Below, piece by piece: positions 56,101-64,000 of a DNA stretch of 64,000 bases. Position numbers and translations under genes: made by a program. The DNA is taken from NCBI GenBank assembly GCA_949130485.1, contig OX422187.1, forward strand, positions 9,636,205 to 9,700,204, given 5' to 3'. The stretch is from Agelas oroides. Lineage: Eukaryota > Porifera > Demospongiae > Agelasida > Agelasidae. The notes beneath the pieces were generated by a model. It was not told where the DNA came from, searched no databases, and was given only the letters and a program-made list of their open reading frames with translations. The stretch's first letter is position 1. Each line of letters begins with the position of its first letter.

Positions 56101-56689
56101 ACAACCCTCTATGAGGACCTGCAACTCATCAAACTTAGAAACAAGACTCCTAATGTTCAAGTGACAAAATAGCACATTCCCACTGCTCTCAAACAACTTT
56201 GGCAACTGTTGTAAGTCATCACCACCCTCAGCATTGACCAGCCTATCTCCACTACTGATACTCGTAAGACTGGCATCAACAAACGGTAATTCACAAGCTA
56301 GACATCCAGGACAATACCACAGCTCATTCTCATTCACACTAATCTTCTCATACTCATCAATAGAAACACCACAACAGCTAGCATGACTCCAGTTTTCACA
56401 CCTCGTGCACTCTATTCCTCGCTGATTACAACGTACTGGTTGCTCACACACAGTGCAGGGATACCTCACTGGGCCTGGATTCTGCTCGACATCCCCCGCA
56501 AGCAGTAGTAGCCAGAAGACCAGGTTTGGCGCCTTCCGACGGCAACGACAAGTGAACGGACACAGGTGTGGATTTTTCCTCCAGACACAGACCACAGCTG
56601 AAGAGCTAACAACCTGAACATACATCTTCCTTGGAGCAAACAGTAGCTTACAATTGTCCTCCGTACAACACCTTGGTGCTGTTACAGCT
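53194..56689 (-). mobile_element. Near-complete CR1-like non-LTR retrotransposon (3.5 kb)
   Basis: The element is bounded by a 7-bp target duplication CAACCAG (53187-53193, 56690-56696). Its 3' end on the minus strand is a short run of the tetranucleotide AACT rather than poly(A), as in CR1/L2-type elements. The 5' UTR is only about 64 bp. It carries one intact frame. It inserted into a CACTG-family repeat arm. Confidence 0.9.
53377..56625 (-). CDS. Retrotransposon polyprotein: 2A-like, PHD finger, APE endonuclease, reverse transcriptase
   Basis: An intact 1082-residue frame. Residues 36-52 end in LLLLAGDVEQNPGP, matching the 2A-like consensus DxExNPGP, which makes ribosomes skip a peptide bond before the last proline. 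Residues 56-110 form a PHD-type zinc finger (CTVC..C..C..C..CENWSHASC..YCPGC). An APE-type endonuclease follows (N157 in HLNIRS, E184 in SETW, D288/N290 in GDLN, SDH 352-354). The reverse transcriptase spans about 575-870 with AVYLDFSKAFD (716-726), QGSILGPLLF (779-788) and the catalytic YADD (807-810). The C-terminal part has HLDYCSVVWQ-like sequence typical of CR1/L2-type elements. No RNase H is seen. It may be active or recently active. Confidence 0.95.
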   Translation of the reverse strand: MYVQVVSSSAVVCVWRKNPHLCPFTCRCRRKAPNLVFWLLLLAGDVEQNPGPVRYPCTVCEQPVRCNQRGIECTRCENWSHASCCGVSIDEYEKISVNENELWYCPGCLACELPFVDASLTSISSGDRLVNAEGGDDLQQLPKLFESSGNVLFCHLNIRSLVSKFDELQVLIEGCKGLVLGISETWLYEGVSDAEVKIQGFRMYRRDRVTRGGGVLVYITEDIVSRRRHDLEVTDIEALWIEVRIRRRRILICNSYRPPNAQSAWMESLGVMIERAVLEKMPVFLMGDLNCDMLNPSTNALRLDRVMSEYGLLQMISCPTRVTANSASLIDLFFTSDPDLVRDVGCEEFGLSDHGMIFGALDIKVVRQRGLMRMIRCFRMCDQEALIGDLKSAPWQVMESMTDIGDRWEYWKQLFWEIVDSHIPLKRARVRSKSLPWITHGIRALMRARSYFSTKAKKSRKDEDWEKYKSVRNLVTQRIRKAKIQYFEELSEESKGNPKKAWREVNRLLGSTCKHGINSIRTDSHLLTEREDIADEFGRYFSSIVGDSDSEVNSADVCARLRGCEKEFKFDRVKEDEVLALLRSLDPNKAVSSDEVSAKILRVAAAGISGSLTSLFNYSLESGELPGEWKSAHITPVPKGGDSEIVVNYRPVSVLPVVAKVFERLIHKQLYTFLHLNNILEPNQFGFRPGHSTQDVLVNMVDGWRKAMDEDKVVGAVYLDFSKAFDMVDHSLLLLKMAKYGVRGKELKWFTDYLYERRQRVCVENAKSDWATIRRGVPQGSILGPLLFIIYANDLPQAVQHCFVQQYADDTTLSLVSKDVRGLEDGLTSDLEGVAKWVIDNKLRLNEEKTQMLLLSRRRRLQELEQVDVRMGGTKVARSKKVKYLGVWIDDGLTWQDQVEAVRRKCFAGLAKLKRLRNVLPSSTKKRIFCALVQPHLDYCSVVWQECSLALQLRLDRIQNYGMRLILSQPPRTPSEGLRKRLNWMPLSTRREMFRMVLVHRCLRKQAPQCLSDRFKTNAEIGNFKTRGSNNLFLTLVKTEFFRRSFTFKGAWEWNKLPVELKELGSVDNFKRCLKKYLLDKL

Positions 56690-56756
56690 CAACCAGGGTA
56701 ACCACTCTGTGGTTAAAACAACCAACTTGTTTGCAGTGCATGTATATCATAACAGT

Positions 56757-57015
56757 ACTGTAAAAAATTTTGGGTTGTTTCAACCTGTTAAGGGTTGTCT
56801 GAGTTGCGCACATGTACAGAGGAGTAATGATAATTCTATAAAATATCACATTTCAAACAAATAAGCAATTTGTTCACCAAAATGTAAGAAATCAGCCTGC
56901 TTTGATGTGACATACCATATAGCTAAAAATTGAGCAATTTCTTCAAGAAAATTGGGATGTGACATTACAAATTTGTTCCTTCCTATGTAATGTCACATCA
57001 ATACTTTTGCGCCAT
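56757..57015 (+). repeat. Single-copy diverged relative of the 152-bp satellite unit
   Basis: CTGTAAAAAATTTTGGGTTG, TTTCAACCTGTTAAGGGTTG, GTCTGAGTTGCGCACATGTA, AATTGAGCAATTTCTTCAAG and ACTTTTGCGCCATTCCG follow in the same order as in the satellite unit, with insertions. The upstream CTGTAAAAA..TTTGGGTTG is also found before the first satellite unit only (49750-49768). Confidence 0.8.
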
Positions 57016-57110
57016 TCCGTCGTCGTCGACAGCCCAAAACGAATTGTCGTTAGCCACACCCGACTTTTCACTATTCGTTTTGGGACTTCCGTTCCCAAAT
57101 CGAAAAGCAG
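57000..57110. mobile_element. Transposon end (TTTTGCGCCATTCCGTCG), left
   Basis: TTTTGCGCCATTCCGTCGTC, then CCAAAACGAATTGTCGTTAG and ACTATTCGTTTTGGGACTTC are the reverse complement of 61582-61690. They may be the two ends of one 4.7-kb composite or two solo ends. Confidence 0.65.
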
Positions 57111-57556
57111 TCGAATCGCCAGCGTGCAACTTCCTGTAAATTACGCAGTACAGTGCGCAAACCCGGAAGTATAATATGGCGGCAAGGAAGCTCACTTGAC
57201 AGCGTGTACTTCAGCCCTCACAGAATCGCATAGTTACAGGTTTTTCGCTCTGGAAAGGATCGTTTGAGACACAGTTATGGTCAAAAAAGGTACGTAACTT
57301 ATAGATAGGTGAAATCAATTTGCAAGTTAGGAAAACAAGGAGGAAATAGGCATCCAAGAGGGCTGGTCGATGAATTAGTGTGCATGTTTAAGCTCATTGT
57401 TTGAAGAGTACGGTAGCGGAACACAAGAGATATGGGTATCAGGAGGTAGCCAGAAGCATCTAGTATTATGCTTGAAGACAGGAAGGCTGTAACTGAAGGA
57501 AGCTGTAAATGGCCCCATTGTGTATAGATGGTTTCCAAATGTCAATTAAGCGCCCT

Positions 57557-57734
57557 ACTTCCGGAGGGCAAACGCGCGATCGATAGGCAGCTGTACAGCG
57601 GACCTTTCACCTTGAGAGAACCAGCTTCTTTTATCTTTCGGTACTAATGGTAAGGACTCGATGTAGCACTTACTAGCCTGTATTTTGCACGCAGCTGCAC
57701 TAAACCCAGACACCGACTTTTGCCCTCCGGAAGT
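57557..57734. mobile_element. 178-bp MITE with ACTTCCGGAGGGCAAA ends
   Basis: ACTTCCGGAGGGCAAA (57557-57572) and its exact complement (57719-57734) bound this short non-coding element. No clear target duplication. Confidence 0.65.
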
Positions 57735-58103
57735 GAAGCCACGCCCCATGAAAACCATCTATAGTACTGTGTACACCAGTAGAGCAAGGTTTGAGGCATT
57801 TGTACAACAAAATAGGTAACAGAGACTAATTCAACTGCTGTATGGGGAACAGTAAGTCTTTTCTACATCACTTTCCACCCCAAAAACCATAACCTGTGAT
57901 CTTAGTAACTTCACCATCATCGTCTATCTCCAGATCATTGCACTCTCCTCCATACTGTTGGATTCCTCAGTTGCCTTCTTGACTGTCAACTACCACATAA
58001 TGAACTTCTCATCTAAGTTCTTGGTCTGCTGGTAAGTTAGTGTGTTTAGACAGTTGCGGCATTGAAATCCTGATTCACACACTCCCTATACCTGGCTTAC
58101 CAC

Positions 58104-58427
58104 TGGCCTCATTCCTGGGCCTCCCCCGTTTTTGTTCTTTGGTTCGCCTTCAGTATTAATACACGGAAGTAGAAGAACGGGAGAGGCCTGGAAACACTTA
58201 TCACGTGAATGGCGTCAGGTGGATGCGAGGTGGACATTGCATATTGGGGGGGAGGGGTCCACATTCAAATAACGTACCAGACTCCACCATCGAGCATTTC
58301 ATTGTCCACCTTGTGTCACGTCGCATGATAAGAGTTCCCAGACCTTTCCCATGATTTTTCACTGCTCTTCCACTTCCGTGTGTTAAAATTGAATAACAAA
58401 AAATGGGAAGGCCTAGGAATGAGGCTA
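58104..58427. mobile_element. 324-bp diverged TAGCCTCG-family element
   Basis: TGGCCTCATTCCTGGGCC and GGCCTAGGAATGAGGCTA are the ends; the flanks GGCTTACCAC and GGCATACCAC agree at 9 of 10 positions. The interior has additional inverted pieces (ACACGGAAGTAGAAGA against CTTCCACTTCCGTGT). Confidence 0.75.
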
Positions 58428-58439
58428 GGCATACCACCA

Positions 58440-59660
58440 GAGGAGGGAGGACGCGATCACGTGATAGCTACAATAATTGACATTCAAAGATCAAGAAGTG
58501 TGGATACAAGTTAAACGAACGGCTCTATGGAGAAAGTAGCGATGGACGCAACGGGCGTAAGGTTTTCGACAAAACTAAACAAGTCTGGCAGTTAAAATGG
58601 CCTCCTGTGACTTGCCTAGTGATAAACTGGCAACTTACAAGCTTAGCCTGCGAGGTGAGCCATAATATCCAATTTTGACTAGCCAGATGGCTTCAGCTTA
58701 GTCGAAAACACTATGCGCCTGTCGTGACTTAGTCCATAGAGCGATCCTTGTAGCTTGCATCCATGATTCTTGCCCTTGGAATGCCATAAATTGTCGCTAC
58801 AACGTGACATCATGTCCTCCCTCCTCTGGCATACCACTGTCCTTCCATGTAGATATGTATCACATTTCAGTGATCCAAAAATGTGTGCCCATTGTAGCTT
58901 GAGAACTTCAGTTGAAAGTCACATTTTTGTTTGCTCGTTGGTCTTTCTAATTATCCCCAACCATTTTTAGTGCTGTTTGAGTACATAGTTCATTGAGTGA
59001 CAGAGGGCAGTGGGGAGAAGAAAGCTCAAAAGCAGCTGCATGAGCCCTGAAGTAGGTTCTCCCCTAATGAGACAATCCGTGTCAAGGTTGACTTCCCCAA
59101 TTGTTTCAGAAGCTTCAGTTTTACCTGCTAGAGATTATGTACCTCATTCGTAAAGCAGGTGACGAATAGCAGGGTGGGGGGCTAGGTAGAAAATAACTGC
59201 TTATTCCGGCAAAGAAGGCATGTAAGTAGCAATGGTTGCTCCATCAGATACCTGATCTTTCACTTGAAGCAAGGCTAGATTTTTAATCGGCTACATTTTA
59301 CAGCTGTGTATACTGCATTTGATCGGAGGTTTTTGCTTAGTCTGTCATCATGATTTAAAATGTAAAATTTTTCTTTACTCATCTTGAGCATGCATGGTAC
59401 ACACACATGCACTTGTTAATGGGTTTATTTTTCACCTTACACATGCAGGGAAGCGTACTCCTTGTACTTGGTTGACTCACAGTGACACAAGAAGCCTAGC
59501 CGACACAGACCAGGATGAAACTTTCTGCATTTCCCAAGATATACCGATTTATAGGTCTGCGTGGACTGGGGTCAAAGGTTATATTCAACGCGCGCGTTTG
59601 ACCGTGTGCCGAAAATAATTTTGTATGGCTACGTATGGACTTCCGGTACGGTGGCGATTC
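58440..59660. other. No gene recognised
   Basis: Short frames only, none with recognisable features. Confidence 0.4.
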
Positions 59661-60121
59661 GACTGTATTCGTTTTGGAACAAATCGAAAAAGCAGGGCAC
59701 AATTCGTTTTGGAACTCGCCTTCCAAATCGAAGAGAGGACGCTAAAGCGGAAATTGGATTCACAATTCGATACGGAACTTGGTCTTGAAGTCAAAAAAGT
59801 CAATGTCACTATTCCATAATTCACCTTCCGATCCGAATCGAAACCCGGAACGAAAATCCTGGCTTCAAGTTGGATGAAGCAAGCCGTGGTGAAACATAGG
59901 GGCTACACACGCTAATCTCAACGGATTCTCTCACCTGGTTGACAAACGCAATGGTGGGTGGGCGTGTCGGGGGCGGGGCATTGCGTTAAGCACAATAAAA
60001 TATGTAGGACGGTGTAGTGGGCGGAGCATCATGCTGCAAAGTATAGTGGAACGTGGGTGGGAGGGGGTTTGCCGGGAGGGAATCTAGTCCCCTCAGCTCC
60101 GAAGTGTCTTACAAGCCGTTA

Positions 60122-60217
60122 ACGACAGTACGTCAGCATCCGTATGCTATACTGTATTTATACCAGCCCTAACCATATAAATCACAGTACAGCATACGGG
60201 TGCTAACGTACTGTCGT
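60122..60217. repeat. Hairpin MITE with 34-bp arms
   Basis: ACGACAGTACGTCAGCATCC continuing to 60155 pairs with 60184-60217 (31 of 34 positions by eye). The loop is about 28 nt. Confidence 0.75.
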
Positions 60218-60464
60218 ATTTACTAATTCTTACCATTGTCTACATTCACTCTATCTTTAGGAATACGAGAAAATGATTCACAAAGTTTTCATTAATTCAA
60301 AGTTTAAGAATGACAACAATTATTAACTTTGATTTGTAGAACCTCCTTATTCTTCAGTTTGGTTCCAAGGCATGTGATTGGCTAGATAGGACATAAAACA
60401 AGATACTGATATAGAGTCAGGTAATACAATATGTCACCTTTTAACAATTAAAAAGGCCACCAGC

Positions 60465-60565
60465 TAGCATCATTTCCAGGCCTTTACACCATCAGGTTTT
60501 TGACCACCTGCAGTTTTTGCATACTGTATGCGATCAAAAGGAAGGAAGGCATAGGAACGAGGCTA
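60465..60565. mobile_element. 101-bp TAGCCTCG-family element
   Basis: TAGCATCATTTCCAGGCC and GGCATAGGAACGAGGCTA are degenerate ends; the flanks CCACCAGC and CCATCAGC agree at 7 of 8 positions. Confidence 0.7.
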
Positions 60566-61264
60566 CCATCAGCCAAACTCCTCGTCAGTTGTCATATACT
60601 ATACCACAAAAGCTGGAAAAAATTTACTATTGTGAAATGTGGACGTAACGCTACTGCAGGAGCTGTAAAGGTATTTTGATTACACTTCATCGGTAGCAAG
60701 CACACTTCCCACAGGTATTTCAGGAGTCCCATGAGACACGGCTTGCATGCGGAGGTCACCAAACCATTCCTTATACTACTCGTCTGGCACAGACTTTTGA
60801 CATGAGTTATATCCAGTTGAGCATCTTGAATTGCCCTCCCGTCAACCCCCCTCCCACCCACGTTCCACTACTAGTTGGCTCACAGCGTGATGCTCCGCCC
60901 ACTACACCGTCCTACATACTTTATTGTGCTTAACGCAATGCCCCGCCCCCGACACGCCCACCCACCATTGCGTTTGTCAACCAGGTGAGAGAATCCGTTG
61001 AGATTAGCGTGTGTAGCCCCTCTGTTTCACCACGGCTTGCTTCATCCAACTTGAAGCCAGGATTTTCGTTCCGGGTTTCGATTCGGATCGGAAGGTGAAT
61101 TATGGAATAGTGACGTTGACTTTTTCGACTTCAAGACCAAGTTCCGTATCGAATTGTGAATCCAATTTCCGCTTTAGCGTCCTCTCTTCGATTTGGAAGG
61201 CGAGTTCCAAAACGAATGGTGCCCTGCTTTTTCGATTTGTTCCAGAACAAATTGCGGCAAATCA

Positions 61265-61690
61265 ACTTTCTCTTTTCGATTTGGGAGCGGAAGTTCCAAA
61301 ACGAATAGTGAAATTTAACTTCCGCTTTTCGATTTGGGAACGGAAGTCCCAAAACGAATAGTGAAAAGTGGGGTGTGGCTAATGACAATTCGTTTTGGAC
61401 TGGCGACGACGACGGAATGGCGCAAAAGTACACCGGACCGCTAACGACAATTTGTTTTGGCCAATCAGCTTTCTCTTTTCAATCTGGGAGCGGAAGTTCC
61501 AAAACAGATAGTGAAACTTAACTTCCGCTTTTCGATTTGGGAGCGGAAGTTCCAAAACGAATAGTGAAATATAACTTCCGCTTTTCGATTTGGGAACGGA
61601 AGTTCCAAAACGAATAGTGAAAAGTCGGGTGTGGCTAATGACAATTCGTTTTGGGCTGTCGACGACGACGGAATGGCGCAAAAGTACACG
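61265..61690 (-). repeat. 53-bp repeats and right transposon end
   Basis: GATTTGGGAGCGGAAGTTCC, then AAAACGAATAGTGAAA recurs with a period of about 53 bp in two blocks (61278, 61331; 61480, 61533, 61587). Each block finishes with a GACGACGACGGAATGGCGCA terminus (about 61408 and 61662), so two related element ends lie in tandem. The final terminus continues AAAAGTACACGGACC, as in the satellite unit. Confidence 0.8.
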
Positions 61691-61694
61691 GACC

Positions 61695-63964
61695 CTGTTA
61701 GAATAATTTCTTTCTGTATGTGATCAAGTAGCGGCTGTCAATAAATCATCACTGGACTGGACTACTGGAATGAACTACTGGACTGACCTTTTTTTGCACT
61801 AAAAATAATTTTTATGGCCTATAGCTAACAAGATTTTCCTGCCGGTACATCCAGGTCTCTGACATGGCCTCCTGCCTCTCTTGCTACATCTTGTCTATTT
61901 TGACTATGTAAATAACAATGTACTGCTGCATGAAGCAAGTGCAATACAGCCGGTTCAACAACTGCCAGCATTTGTAGTGTAGATACAGATTAGTGTCTTA
62001 CTTAGTCGCTTGATACGGTAGCACATAAGCTGGTGAAGCTTGGGTTGATAGCACAGCTTCTGCTTGAGAAGAGTGATCATGCCCACTGCTAGTCAGTCAT
62101 GTATGCTTCATGATACTTTAAATGACAGATGAATATGTAGGCAGCTATGGACAGACTGTATCCTGCAACTGTGATCTTTGAGAACCAGAGTAAACTTATG
62201 TCACACTACTGTCTATGCTATAGCCTTTTACTCACAACTTTCCCCCCTCCCAAGAGGCTTTTGTACCAAGCTATCCATGCTAGAACCTTCACACAAGTTG
62301 GACACAGGCTGCCTTCACTTGTAGCAATAACAATAACATGATCTTCATCTGTTGTTTAGCTTATTTTAATATGTGTGGTTCTGTGCAGTGAGATAGAGGA
62401 TACTATGACTGATTGATCTAAAGCAGGATGCAGCTTTACAGGTAAGGGAATCTCGTCATAGGCCATAAAAATGATTTTTAGTGCAAAAAAAGTGTCAGTC
62501 CAGGAGTCCATTCCAGTAGACCATTCCAGTAGTTTAGTTCAGTGATTACTGACAGTCTCAAGTAGCACATGACTGCCTACATAGTATATAAACTGACAAG
62601 GGAATGTCATCTAGCTACTGGAAGTGGCTCAAGTGATAGTAAGGGGATTGCTTGCACACTCTGTGCTTTCTCTAGGACTCAAGTTCTTCAAGTGATTGCC
62701 ACCCGCAAAAGGAACTCTTGCTAACAGGGATTCACTAGGATTTTTAGTTTCGTAAATGGCTTTCTACTCACTGACAAGAAAGCGAATCTCTTGTGTGAAT
62801 CACCAACCATACACATGCAGATCTGGTAACCAGCTGAGGTAATTTTACCAGTTCCATAGGTTGTTGAATTTCTACTACTAAAGAGCTGCAGTGCTGTAGC
62901 TTTAAAGCGTGATGCTATGACATTGCATGCAGATGCTAAATTATATATGTAGCTCTGTATGTATGAAATATGTATTCCTGAACCTGACAAGGTCTGGCAT
63001 GCAGTATGAAGGTTGAACCAGGGTTCTCGCTAGGTCTTTAGCGGATGGTTTTGCACCATTTGGTTAATCAGTGCAGCACCATTTGGATGTGGTAAATTTA
63101 GGTAAGAGCACCATTTGGTGGATCACTTCCTAAACCCTGCCCATAGCAGTTACTATCCTGGCTTCCCACTTAACGTTTTTTCGATAGTGGTGTGTAGAGA
63201 GGGCGTTTCATACCTGCCTATTGTACTATGCACCATTTGGAAGTAGATTTCTATGGGTATTAGTAAAACCCGGAAGGGAACGAACGAGCGGAACGAACGG
63301 AACGTAGCTAAGAGCAAGGTACGACCCTGCTTTCTGCTTTTTAGTATCACAAAAGCACTCTCCAAGGTGTTGTGTTTGATTCTGGCCTCTAGCGCTGCAC
63401 GCATTTAACCGTATGCCCCTCTCCAGTAGTTCGTTTGTGCCTTAGCGTCGCGCTTTTCACATAGCGGCATTTCCCTAGAAGGGACATAGTTGCTGGCACT
63501 CCTGTCTAAGACGATGGTAATCATACTGAGGGTAAGCTCGGTGCTGAGCACTGCACCACAGAGCTGTAGATTAACAGACGCTCGACTTGGAGCAGAAACG
63601 GTAGGAATATACTAGCGGATACGAAGGCTTATTAAAAATTTAAAGCTTACCTCGAGCAGTTGTAATTTACTGTGGATTCCAGCAGCAAAGCAAGTAGCAA
63701 GAGAACAGTTTAGCAAAGTTAGTCGACGTACGCGTTTAGCTACCGGCGCACGCGTCTGCGTTGCCTCACACTTGACTTCCTGCCCAGGATGCAGTCATTA
63801 AGTTTACAAACAACTTTCCTGGCTACCCATCGACGATTTTTGTAACTTATAGGGCACAGTATGAGTCCTACACACAGTTAGAGCACAGACATTAGCAGTC
63901 ACACGACGGTGCGTAAATTTTTCCCGGGAATTCCGTTCGTTCCACTCGTTCCGTTCCGTTCCGT
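61695..63964 (+). mobile_element. Large duplicated block, copy 2
   Basis: It matches 18760-21668 throughout in the same orientation. It lacks the 742-bp insertion of copy 1 and has about 34 extra bp near 63440-63475. Its internal element is bounded by about 61735-61830 and its complement at 62460-62555. The copy ends in the TTCCGTTCCG run; the sequence after it (TGTCATAGGG) is unrelated to copy 1, where GGGTTTTACTGATACCC follows. Confidence 0.85.
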
Positions 63965-64000
63965 TCCGTTCCGGTGTCATAGGGAATTTGGCTTCCCCGG

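Larger units (their letters stand above)
59670..61243. mobile_element. Large foldback element, arms of about 400 bp
   Basis: 59670-60070 and 60844-61243 are nearly exact reverse complements: for example GAACGTGGGTGGGAGGGGG near 60050 and its complement near 60850, and AGCAGGGCAC at 59691-59700 with GTGCCCTGCT near 61220. The 770-bp spacer holds a hairpin (60122-60217) and a TAGCCTCG-family copy (60465-60565). It is non-coding. Frames inside the arms mirror each other. Confidence 0.85.

Noticed and set aside
59561..61689. Multiple 75-100-codon frames with FRFGTKSKKQGTIRFG-like peptides
   Set aside because: They are translations of inverted transposon repeats, mirror-image on both strands, not genes.
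1..64000. tRNA, rRNA or snRNA genes
   Set aside because: No cloverleaf with A/B boxes and no conserved rRNA segments were recognised by eye; a covariance-model scan would be decisive.

Overview
The window is eukaryotic and looks like invertebrate metazoan DNA, plausibly a sponge or another early-branching animal. The lineage is an inference: it rests on the mix of a WEE1-type kinase gene with small exons, a large secreted multicopper oxidase carrying a somatomedin-B-like domain, a THAP-domain gene, and a very dense load of short inverted-repeat transposons. There are no operons, rRNA genes or tRNA genes that I can recognise. Most of the sequence is non-coding and repeat-derived; only about six stretches look like host genes.

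Left part (1-18.3 kb). A foldback element with a perfect 9-bp target duplication (744-1429) and a broken Tc1/mariner transposase (about 1507-1978) come first. A WEE1-like mitotic inhibitor kinase gene lies on the minus strand between 8233 and 3602; seven exons join with matching phases, but only the N-terminal region and kinase N-lobe are present. Its introns hold a 77-bp satellite, hairpin MITEs, a 200-nt purine tract and ACATGTAC repeats, and an E2F-like promoter block lies upstream at about 9.0 kb. Next is a TIR element at 9317-11744 that carries a broken, multi-exon Helitron-like N-terminal gene inside a second TIR pair. It is followed by a 1.4-kb minisatellite with a roughly 10-bp unit and the remains of a non-LTR retroelement with an RLE-type endonuclease (about 14.5-16.5 kb).

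Middle part (18.3-36.2 kb). A plus-strand gene of unknown function (exon 1 at 18556-18750, main exon from 22049) is separated by a 3.3-kb intron filled with a repeat block that occurs again at 61.7-63.96 kb; its main exon has a frame break. A single large minus-strand exon (27357-30026) encodes an 889-residue multicopper oxidase (laccase type). A separate SMB-like exon at 26515-26723 can be spliced to it in frame. A decayed CR1-like fragment (30.6-32.1 kb) and a two-exon THAP domain (35.64-36.18 kb) follow.

Right part (36.2-64 kb). This is almost entirely repeats: roughly 590-bp tandem units with CRE-like sites, hAT-like elements, a 34-bp array, and a 1.34-kb palindrome. A 2,736-bp satellite consists of exactly 18 units of 152 bp in a strict two-unit alternation. 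A near-complete 3.5-kb CR1-like retrotransposon with an intact 1082-codon frame, a PHD finger and an N-terminal 2A-like motif sits inside an older repeat. A 400-bp-arm inverted repeat (59.67-61.24 kb) and the second copy of the large duplicated block complete the window.

The most notable observations are the higher-order structure of the 152-bp satellite and its derivation from a transposon end, the 2A-like motif in the retrotransposon, the phase-compatible extra SMB exon of the oxidase gene, the TAGCCTCG transposon family with 8-10 bp target duplications, and the TIR element that carries a Helitron gene fragment.
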